Part shown: positions 1-5,731 of the stretch, piece after piece
How positions within the stretch are numbered: position 1 is the stretch's first letter
Layout: each line of letters starts with the position of its first letter
NCBI GenBank assembly: GCA_910588845.1
Contig: CAJURU010000011.1
Location: forward strand, 1 to 64,000
Direction of reading: 5' to 3'
Source: an uncultured Lachnospiraceae bacterium
GTDB taxonomy: Bacteria; Bacillota; Clostridia; Lachnospirales; Lachnospiraceae
Length of the DNA: 64,000 bases
Notes under the pieces: generated by a model
What the model was told of the DNA's origin: nothing
Database searches by the model: none
What the model saw: only the letters and a program-made list of their open reading frames with translations
Position numbers and translations under genes: made by a program

Positions 1-1
1 A

Positions 2-64
2 TCTGATATGCAGGCATCGGAAACAATACAATTATTTTTGAAAGAAAGGCAGGCAGGAAATTGA
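2..64 (+). CDS. C-terminal tail of an unidentified protein (partial)
   Basis: An open frame enters from the left edge and ends at the TGA at 62-64, giving the last 20 residues (…SDMQASETIQLFLKERQ…). The stop overlaps the TTG start of the KTR gene (ATTGA), an arrangement typical of translationally coupled genes. The protein cannot be identified from 20 residues; a conjugative or mobilisable element gene would fit the neighbours, but that is inference. Confidence 0.3.
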   Translation, partial: SDMQASETIQLFLKERQAGN

Positions 65-471
65 AACAGACAGAATGGATATTATGCCCTGTCTGCGGGA
101 GCAAAACCCGCAGCAGAATTAGGGAGGATACTATTCTGATAAATTATCCTCTCTACTGCCCGAAATGCAGGCAGGAAAGATTGATAGAAGTGAGAAATTT
201 ACAAACAATAGTCATCACAGAGCCAGACACATTTTGTTTTTCTACATTGATTAGCGTTTCCCGTCTGCATTTTGGGCAAAATAATGGAAACATCTTAAAC
301 TATGTATCTGGTCGTATTTTTATCCGTGTCTTGCTATTGCAGACAGGGCATAACAACCATTCCATGCTTTTGCGCTCGCTATTATTTGTCATTTGGTTTA
401 TGGCTGCCTTCCTTTCGCAGTATAATACTGCTGACAATTCCCAAGCCACCCAATGCTGCGCACCATTTTGA
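61..471 (+). CDS. Cysteine-rich KTR domain protein, 3' end replaced by unrelated sequence
   Basis: Residues 1-57 are a typical cysteine-rich KTR protein: a CPVC knuckle followed by KTR, then a YCPKC knuckle and a basic stretch ending in ITEPD. Such proteins are normally about 55-62 residues, presumably bind zinc through the two Cys pairs, and are common cargo of integrative elements in gut Firmicutes; their function is unknown. After about position 232 the frame runs on for some 79 residues that do not look like the family, because this is the reverse strand of a second KTR gene and its upstream neighbour. The start is TTG at 61, coupled to the preceding stop. Best read as a 3'-truncated gene fused to junk. 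Confidence 0.55.
   Translation: MKQTEWILCPVCGSKTRSRIREDTILINYPLYCPKCRQERLIEVRNLQTIVITEPDTFCFSTLISVSRLHFGQNNGNILNYVSGRIFIRVLLLQTGHNNHSMLLRSLLFVIWFMAAFLSQYNTADNSQATQCCAPF
233..365 (-). pseudogene. Second KTR gene, inverted, with an internal stop and lost 3' end
   Basis: Reading the minus strand from ATG at 365 gives MEWLLCPVC, then KTRIKIRPDT, and a TAG stop at 300-302. Translation past the stop continues in the same frame with FPLFCPKCRRETLINVEKQN, which is exactly the second half of the family. The gene is therefore complete in outline, but broken by one nonsense codon and cut off near 233, where it meets the plus-strand KTR gene tail to tail. It starts 16 bases after the stop of the small membrane protein at 382-627, so it was probably the last gene of the ABC cassette. 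No strong ribosome-binding site is visible before this ATG. Confidence 0.6.
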
Positions 472-627
472 AGAAAAAACCGCCCCTGCCGCAATTAAGC
501 CAGCCCCCGCAATTAAGTTGCATACTGCGGCAGATTTTACCGCTTTTTTGCCAGGGTTTGAGAGCCTAACCGAAATGCCCAACGCTTCATTTAATTTCCC
601 ACAAACTTGATTTACTTCTTTAATCAT
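382..627 (-). CDS. Small membrane protein of the ABC cassette (81 aa)
   Basis: Start ATG at 627 has an AGGAGG ribosome-binding site at 635-640. About 30 polar N-terminal residues are followed by two hydrophobic segments (about residues 35-52 and 56-70), separated by SSKWC. The tail is basic and ends in HKPNDK. I do not recognise the family. It lies last but one in a minus-strand run with TetR, DUF4177, an ABC ATPase, a permease and another small membrane protein. It could be an immunity factor or an accessory subunit of the exporter; this is inference from position. Confidence 0.6.
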   Translation of the reverse strand: MIKEVNQVCGKLNEALGISVRLSNPGKKAVKSAAVCNLIAGAGLIAAGAVFSSKWCAALGGLGIVSSIILRKEGSHKPNDK

Positions 628-638
628 TCTCTGTCCTC

Positions 639-857
639 CTAAAATATCAGCTGTATGCCATGATTTACAATGAGCAATGCCCCTACGCATATCACAATCC
701 ATGCGAGTGTGGATTTTTTCCCTTTTCTTTTATTCAGTAACAAGAATACCGCTCCTGCCACTACCAGACAGATACCAACAATCAATGATACGATTGATAT
801 CATCTGCATGGCTTCTGCGTTAGGCATAGGTATAAAATCTGGAATTGGAAAATCCAT
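639..857 (-). CDS. Small two-helix membrane protein of the ABC cassette (72 aa)
   Basis: The start is ATG at 857 with a purine-rich GGGGGAG upstream. After a short acidic and proline-rich N-terminus come two predicted membrane helices (about residues 20-41 and 50-70), separated by a basic NKRKGKK turn that should lie in the cytoplasm. No known motif was recognised. The gene follows the permease by 18 bases and precedes the 81-aa membrane protein by 11, so all are probably cotranscribed. Two small membrane proteins next to a bacitracin/lantibiotic-type exporter suggests self-immunity or accessory function, without proof. Confidence 0.6.
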   Translation of the reverse strand: MDFPIPDFIPMPNAEAMQMISIVSLIVGICLVVAGAVFLLLNKRKGKKSTLAWIVICVGALLIVNHGIQLIF

Positions 858-875
858 CCTTTCTCCCCCTTTCTT

Positions 876-1571
876 TTAATTGTTCAAATCAGATGCAGCC
901 ATCCTGTGAAGCGCCATTGCTGAAAAAGCAATCCCAATAGCTCCTAAAATTATTGCGGCAACAGGCATTGACAGCAGCCCTGCATGGCTGCCCTGTGAAT
1001 TGGATGCAATGACAACAATGACTATGGATGAAACAACCGTTGCAATCGTTGATTTCTTTATCATCCCAACATATAGTGGGAAAAGCCCTAACATAATAGC
1101 TGAAATGGCTGTGACAGCCTGCACCCATATATCCCCCAAGCTGAATGTGACAAACACAAAATATTTGCTTGCAAGAAAAATACAGGCATATTGGAAGATA
1201 TATGACACCGTGTGGAACAGGAGCATAATGCCGCAGACCAATAGAAGCTTTGCCAACAGCAGCTTTGTTCGGTTTACTGGATAAGTATAAAGCAGGCTTA
1301 TAGTCCTGTTCCTATATTCCTCAATTACAAATACGGAAAGAAAAACCGCTTCCCATACAATCAATGTTGCCCTTACAAGCATCAGTGCCAATGAAACAGT
1401 ATCTAACTGGGCTGGGGGCAAGCCATTGAATGCAGGCATATTTCCGTTTTGGGTTAAAAGGCTGGACGTGAATACACTCAGTAAAAAAATGATAATGTTA
1501 GCCGCTGCCAGCCCAAACAGATGCGGCTTTAAAAGCACTTTCCTAATTTCCAGAGAAATAAGGTTCTTCAC
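876..1571 (-). CDS. ABC-2 type transporter permease
   Basis: About 231 residues with six hydrophobic segments and the layout of ABC-2/LanE-type permeases, including the conserved EEYRNRTISLLYTYPVNR stretch after the second helix. The start is placed at the GTG at 1571, which has GGAGGAGG eight bases upstream; an in-frame ATG at 1613 exists but has no such site. The coding region overlaps the end of the ATPase gene by 29 bases, so the two are translationally linked. It should form the membrane channel powered by the adjacent ATPase. The substrate is unknown; antimicrobial peptides are the usual substrates of this family. Confidence 0.8.
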   Translation of the reverse strand: MKNLISLEIRKVLLKPHLFGLAAANIIIFLLSVFTSSLLTQNGNMPAFNGLPPAQLDTVSLALMLVRATLIVWEAVFLSVFVIEEYRNRTISLLYTYPVNRTKLLLAKLLLVCGIMLLFHTVSYIFQYACIFLASKYFVFVTFSLGDIWVQAVTAISAIMLGLFPLYVGMIKKSTIATVVSSIVIVVIASNSQGSHAGLLSMPVAAIILGAIGIAFSAMALHRMAASDLNN

Positions 1572-2289
1572 CTTTTCCACCTCCTCCCAGCAAATCCAGA
1601 TAATAATCTTCAAGCCCTATCCCCTTTTTGCATATTTCATCCATTGAAATTTCCCCAAGCATAGCACCGTGGTCAATCATGCCAATAGTATCTGCGATTT
1701 TAGATAGTTCGTCAAGGATATGGCTTGATATCAAAATGCTTGTGCCATACTCTTTATTGATTCGCAATAACAGTTCCCGAATATGTATGATTCCCTGCGG
1801 GTCTAAGCCATTGATAGGCTCGTCAAGTATAAGCAGTTCTGGTCTTGTGAGGAAAGCCCTTGCAAGGGCAAGCCGCTGTTTCATTCCTAAAGAAAAATTT
1901 CCTACGGCTTTATTGCCTGTTTCTGAAAGCCCCAGCAATGACAGGGTTTCCCCGATATTTTTATATCCTGCGCCCATATATCTGCAATGCAGTTCCAAAT
2001 TGTCATAAGCCGACAAATGGTTATAAAAAACAGGGCTTTCGATAATGCTCCCAATACGGGAAAAAACAGGGCTGTTTCCGCCTGCAACACGCTCGCCTAG
2101 CAAACATACTGTTCCACAATCGGGGCGTATGATATGGTACAGTGTCTTCATCAGTGACGTTTTCCCCGCCCCGTTTGCCCCTAGAAATCCATAAATCTCA
2201 CCCTGTTTTACCCTCATGCAGATATTTTTCAGTATGGGGCAGCCATCTATGGATTTTGATAAATTCTGGACTTCAACCGCATATGTCAT
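1543..2289 (-). CDS. ABC transporter ATP-binding protein (BcrA/LanF-like)
   Basis: 248 residues with all motifs of an active ABC ATPase: Walker A GANGAGKTS (about 37-45), signature NFSLGMKQR (about 133-141), Walker B LLILDEP followed by a D-loop GLDP, and an H-loop SSHIL. The sequence resembles ATPases of bacitracin and lantibiotic resistance exporters. Its ATG overlaps the stop of the DUF4177 gene (ATGA), and its end overlaps the permease. The glycine-rich C-terminal LLGGGGKGEE is unusual but lies in the region shared with the permease start. Confidence 0.88.
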   Translation of the reverse strand: MTYAVEVQNLSKSIDGCPILKNICMRVKQGEIYGFLGANGAGKTSLMKTLYHIIRPDCGTVCLLGERVAGGNSPVFSRIGSIIESPVFYNHLSAYDNLELHCRYMGAGYKNIGETLSLLGLSETGNKAVGNFSLGMKQRLALARAFLTRPELLILDEPINGLDPQGIIHIRELLLRINKEYGTSILISSHILDELSKIADTIGMIDHGAMLGEISMDEICKKGIGLEDYYLDLLGGGGKGEEPYFSGN

Positions 2290-2516
2290 TCGTGCGCCCC
2301 CTTTTCAGAAAGCAGCCGCCTTTTAAAGATAAAAGTTGTTTTCTGCGCAAGCCCGATAAGGGAATATTGCGAACTGCCTATGCATGGGCAGGCATAAGAC
2401 GTTGCCAGTTCCCATCCGTCTTTGCCATACTGGTTTAACCTGTCTGCCAGCAGGCTGTCTGGTTTATCAGTTTCCTTACTGTCAACGGACATTATTTTGT
2501 ACTCAAATTTCTCCAT
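2286..2516 (-). CDS. DUF4177-like small protein
   Basis: The 76-residue protein starts at ATG 2516, with a consensus AAGGAGGT just upstream. It opens MEKFEYKIM and contains LADRLNQYGKDGWEL, the hallmark of small DUF4177 proteins, whose biochemical role is unknown. It lies between the TetR gene (12-base gap) and the ATPase gene (4-base overlap), so it belongs to the exporter operon. A cytoplasmic accessory or sensing role for the exporter would be consistent with the linkage, but nothing in the sequence proves it. Confidence 0.7.
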   Translation of the reverse strand: MEKFEYKIMSVDSKETDKPDSLLADRLNQYGKDGWELATSYACPCIGSSQYSLIGLAQKTTFIFKRRLLSEKGAHE

Positions 2517-2527
2517 AAAGACCTCCT

Positions 2528-3118
2528 TCATTTAAAAATATCAGCCACAAGGCTGTCCACCATGAACTCAAAAACAGCAAAATAGTCACAGGTGACAGAA
2601 AGTGTCTCCTTTGCATTGATAGTAGATAGCAATGCACTCAATATCCCATACGCCTTAGATTCTTCCATTTTCAGTTCAAGGCTGGCGGCGTGGACTGCCT
2701 GCCTGAAAAAATCAAAGCTGTCAAATTTAACTTTTTTTATTGTTTCTTCTGGCAGTTTTGTGATAAAGGATTGGAAGTCTGGCGTATTGACGTTATACAG
2801 GAAAGGCTTGCTGTCATATTCCTTAAAAAGCTCTTTCATTGATTCGGCAAATCCGTCCTTTGTCCGTCTGTCCCTGTTAATCGCAAAAATCTTTTCTTTC
2901 AGCCTCCTTTGTATGGTTTCGATTGTTTCAAAAAACAAATCTTCTTTAGTTGGGTACAGCGTATAAAATGTGCCGACTGATATCCCCGCTTTCTCACACA
3001 GGCTTTTAATGCTTGTCTTTTTATACCCCTGTGCTATCCAGCATTCTTCGCATAATTCTTTCAGCCTTTTGCGAATATTCTCTTTGTCAGTATCTGAAAG
3101 CACTGGCTTTGATGGCAT
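2528..3118 (-). CDS. TetR/AcrR family transcriptional regulator
   Basis: 196 residues from ATG 3118, which has AAGGAG upstream; an in-frame ATG at 3187 would read through the promoter and operator and was rejected. Residues 10-60 form the TetR helix-turn-helix (YKKTSIKSLCEKAGISVGTFY, then YPTKEDLF). The C-terminal half is the usual helical ligand-binding and dimer domain with no recognisable ligand. It is the first gene of the exporter operon, and its promoter is covered by a perfect inverted repeat, so it most likely represses its own operon until a ligand, perhaps the exported compound, is bound. Confidence 0.88.
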   Translation of the reverse strand: MPSKPVLSDTDKENIRKRLKELCEECWIAQGYKKTSIKSLCEKAGISVGTFYTLYPTKEDLFFETIETIQRRLKEKIFAINRDRRTKDGFAESMKELFKEYDSKPFLYNVNTPDFQSFITKLPEETIKKVKFDSFDFFRQAVHAASLELKMEESKAYGILSALLSTINAKETLSVTCDYFAVFEFMVDSLVADIFK

Positions 3119-3142
3119 GTCTGTTTCTCTCCTTTCAGAATT

Positions 3143-3179
3143 ATATTTACGAATATTCTTATATAATATTCGTAAATAT
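3143..3179. promoter_or_regulatory. Palindromic operator of the TetR-ABC cassette
   Basis: Two perfect 15-base inverted arms (ATATTTACGAATATT at 3143-3157 and its exact complement at 3165-3179) are separated by 7 bases. The right arm runs into the -10 element of the minus-strand promoter at 3178-3206, and the whole site covers the predicted transcription start. This is the expected place and form of a TetR-family operator. Confidence 0.8.
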
Positions 3180-3206
3180 AATAACATTGTCTGGGGATAT
3201 TGTCAA
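3178..3206 (-). promoter_or_regulatory. Promoter of the TetR-ABC cassette
   Basis: On the minus strand TTGACA (3201-3206) and TATTAT (3178-3183) are separated by exactly 17 bases, a near-consensus vegetative promoter. Transcription would begin near 3171, inside the palindromic operator. Confidence 0.8.
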
Positions 3207-3525
3207 GAAAAAGACTTATTTAAAAAATGACGGTAAAGATATGGCGGGCATTTGCCTTATAACCTTATGAAATAAAATTGAGTCAATGAACTGTGACGAT
3301 AGGGCGGCATGTCCATTCTGTTTTACACATAAAAGCACCTCAACGATTCACTTTATATTTTGGCAGTTTAAATAAGAGTATGGTTACACTTATGAGAAGC
3401 CTCATGCCAATAATTCCTGTTGACATTGGGTCAAGTAAAGTGCTTTGTATAAAAGTTTACATCCGAAAAAAACATGCATCACCTTTTTCTGCGGTATAAC
3501 CTATATTCATTTTGGTCTTACAGAT
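3207..3525. other. AT-rich intergenic scar, no gene recognised
   Basis: This gap between the TetR promoter and the TnpV terminator holds only short, low-quality open frames without ribosome-binding sites (for example 3293-3499). It separates two mobile-element remnants and probably marks a junction of past insertions or deletions. I see no RNA gene or clear repeat in it. Confidence 0.4.
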
Positions 3526-3559
3526 AAAAAGGCGATAGAGCTTCTTTTACTCCATCGCC
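3526..3559 (-). terminator. Rho-independent terminator after the TnpV remnant
   Basis: On the minus strand GGCGATGGAG and CTCTATCGCC form a 10-base stem with one mismatch, followed by TTTTT (3526-3530). It lies a few bases after the stop of the TnpV remnant at 3566. Confidence 0.7.
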
Positions 3560-3565
3560 ATTCTA

Positions 3566-3745
3566 TTATGCGTAGATGATTTCTTCGTTCACAATCTCCC
3601 TCGCACATGTACTTATGTTATTTAAGCGTTGTCCCCATGTGCCGATTGGCTGTTCTTCTTCGGCAGGTAATCTTAAATCTGGAATCAGATACCCATTTTT
3701 TTCGTGATATGTGCCGCCTAACTGTTCAAATAATGATTTTGCCAT
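3566..3745 (-). pseudogene. tnpV: TnpV transposon protein, C-terminally truncated
   Basis: Starting at ATG 3745, preceded by GGAGG, the first 39 residues (MAKSLFEQLGG…GYLIPDLRLPAEEEQPIGTWGQR) match TnpV, a small protein of Tn4451-type mobilisable transposons and related integrative elements that is normally around 100-140 residues. After WGQR the sequence changes to an unrelated tail ending NEEIIYA and stops after 59 residues. The tail carries its own terminator, so the fusion probably arose by a deletion that joined TnpV to the 3' end of another gene. An in-frame ATG at 3805 lacks a ribosome-binding site. It marks this region as the remains of a mobile element. Confidence 0.65.
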
Positions 3746-3928
3746 TTTGTAATTCCTCCAAATAAGATATTCACTCCACATTGCTGTGCCTGTTGCCTTA
3801 GACAAATTTTTGCATTTTCTCTTTATCTGGTTTCATTCATAGCTGAAAATGGAACTCAGGATAATGAAACAGCACATCGCCTGTGGAAGGAAATTCTGTG
3901 GGAAATTGTTATTTTTCTGTGAATTCTC

Positions 3929-3957
3929 TTGAAATCTTGATAGATATAAGGTAAAAT
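3929..3957 (+). promoter_or_regulatory. Promoter of the MarR-MATE genes
   Basis: TTGAAA (3929-3934) and TAAAAT (3952-3957) are 17 bases apart, 33 bases before the MarR start. A small inverted repeat (AGTC…GACT, about 3959-3974) follows directly and could be a binding site for the regulator, though it is too short to be sure. Confidence 0.6.
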
Positions 3958-3990
3958 AAGTCTGTTTTCGGACTGAAAGGAGAAGGATCT

Positions 3991-4431
3991 ATGTATACAG
4001 CAAAAGAAGTTCTTGTTACCTTCAATGCAACCATCAATGGTTCTGAGGAAATCTACCGGGCTGTCGCCAGGTCGTTTGGTTTATCTGATTGTGCATTTTG
4101 GATATTGTATTGCATACGCCAGTCGGAAGAAAAAGTCACCCAAAAAGATATCTGCAGTTTTATATACCAGCCAAAGCAGACGGTCCATTCCGCTTTGAAA
4201 AAGATGGTGGAAGATGGCTTGATTGAGGTTGGGGATTACAACGGCAAACGTCATAAGTATGTTACACTGACGAAAAAAGGCGAGGAGTTTTCCAGGAAAA
4301 CGGTTGATCTGGTTCTTGCGGAAGAAATTGCAGTCTTTGAGGATATGGATGCCTCGGAAAGAGAACTTGCAATGAAATTACTTGCAAAATACTCAGACAG
4401 CCTGTCCCGGCGAATGAATAAGTTCAGATAG
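3991..4431 (+). CDS. MarR family transcriptional regulator
   Basis: 146 residues with a winged helix-turn-helix: SEEKVTQKDICSFIYQPKQ as first helices, TVHSALKKMVEDGLIEV as recognition helix, and a wing around YNGKRHKYVTLTKKG. Helices at both ends form the dimer interface usual in MarR proteins. It starts at ATG 3991 after GGAGAAGG. The next gene, nine bases downstream, is a MATE efflux pump, the common pairing in which a MarR protein represses a drug or metabolite exporter. Because that pump is broken here, the regulator may now act only on itself. Confidence 0.85.
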   Translation: MYTAKEVLVTFNATINGSEEIYRAVARSFGLSDCAFWILYCIRQSEEKVTQKDICSFIYQPKQTVHSALKKMVEDGLIEVGDYNGKRHKYVTLTKKGEEFSRKTVDLVLAEEIAVFEDMDASERELAMKLLAKYSDSLSRRMNKFR

Positions 4432-4440
4432 GAGTTATTA

Positions 4441-5611
4441 TGGAAAAGAATTTAACGCAGGGAAGTATTAAAAAACACTACTTTAATATCTTAGCGCCGC
4501 CTTTGGAAGCTCCATGATCTCCTGTATATACGGGCTGGTGGATGTTGCCGTAGTTGGTCAGTATCAAGGTCCGCAGGGTACGGCGGCATTGTCTATTGTA
4601 GCGCCGATTTGGACAATTTTGTACAGTTTGGGGATTTTGACCGGCAGCGGAGGTTCTATCAAATATACATATTATAAGGCACAGGGTAAAACCGACAAGG
4701 CCAATGCTTACTTTACCTTGTCCTTGCTTTTTACTTCGACCATAGCTGTAGTCTGTTGGATTGGACTCACTGTTTTTGATGACCAGCTGCTGCGTCTGTT
4801 TGGTGCGGATGATATTCTTTTGCCATTGGCAAAGACATATCTTCGCCCTATTCAATTTGTAATTCCGGCATATCCGTTCACGCAAATGCTTGCTGCTTAC
4901 CTAAGAAACGATAATGCGCCGGGGTTTGCAGCCTTTGCGACTTTGTGCGGCGGATGTTTCAATATTTTCGGAGATCTGTATTTTGTGTTTGGGCTTAACA
5001 TGGGTATGTTTGGCGCAGGACTTGCGACTGCTATTGGCGTAACACTGACGATTGCTGTCATGGCCTCCCATTTTTTCAGCAGGAAAAATGCACTCAGGCT
5101 GTCCCGTGTCCATGGTTATATCCATAAGGCAAAAGAGCTGGTGTTCAACGGTTGTTCTACCTTTGTCTCGGAAATAGCGATGGGAATTATTGCAATGCTA
5201 TTTAACCGTCAGATTATGAATTATTTTGGTGCAGACGCATTGGCGGTATTTGGGGTTATTGTCCAGGTATCCGGGCTTGTCCAATGCTTTACTTACGCTG
5301 TCGGGCAGGCCGCGCAGCCAATTATCTCCGAAAACTACAGTGTGCATAATTGGGAGCGCATCAAAGAAACGCGGAAATATTCCTTGTGGACAGTTGCAGT
5401 CTTTGGCGTTTTATGGACAGTTGCGGTACTTTTGTTTCCGAATACGTTTGTGAAAGTATTCATGTCCCCAACAGACAATGTATTGCGGATTGCTCCCGGT
5501 ATTATGCAGGTTTATGGTCTTGCGTATCTGCTTTTGCCGCTGAACATTTTCGCAACCTATTATTTCCAGTCTGTGATGCAGCCGAAAACAGCATTGATTG
5601 TTTCTATATGA
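4441..5611 (+). pseudogene. MATE family efflux transporter, frameshifted and C-terminally truncated
   Basis: ATG 4441 opens MEKNLTQGSIKKHYFNILA, the normal start of this family, but the frame hits a TGA at about 4516. One base appears to be missing within GCGCCGCC near 4488-4496; restoring it joins the start to the long downstream frame beginning AAFGSSMISCIYGLVD. That frame (ATG 4514) carries about ten membrane helices typical of MatE domains, ending at QSVMQPKTALIVSI, where intact pumps have roughly 60-80 more residues and the last helices. Both ends are thus damaged and the pump is probably inactive. A sequencing error could explain the frameshift but not the truncation. Confidence 0.75.
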
Positions 5612-5613
5612 GA

Positions 5614-5675
5614 TTATAGGAGATGTCGGTGAAAAAGAACTACAACGCTATCGAAGAAGCGTTCGTCTCCTATAA
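5614..5675. repeat. 12-base inverted repeat at the MATE gene break
   Basis: TTATAGGAGATG (5614-5625) pairs with CGTCTCCTATAA (5664-5675) with one G-T wobble, leaving a 38-base loop. It begins directly after the premature end of the MATE gene and may be the footprint of the event that removed its 3' end, or the tail of another deleted gene. No run of T follows, so it is not a standard terminator. Confidence 0.4.
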
Positions 5676-5731
5676 GTAAAAGTATCATCAAAATAGAAGA
5701 ATACCTTGAAAATTCTGCCTGGAGTGATAAA

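Noticed and set aside
3143..3179. Palindrome as transposon end or attachment site
   Set aside because: Its position over the -10 box and start of the TetR promoter is better explained as an operator; no target duplication was seen.
3293..3499. 68-codon plus-strand frame between TetR and TnpV
   Set aside because: No ribosome-binding site, no recognisable domain, and the region is an AT-rich scar.
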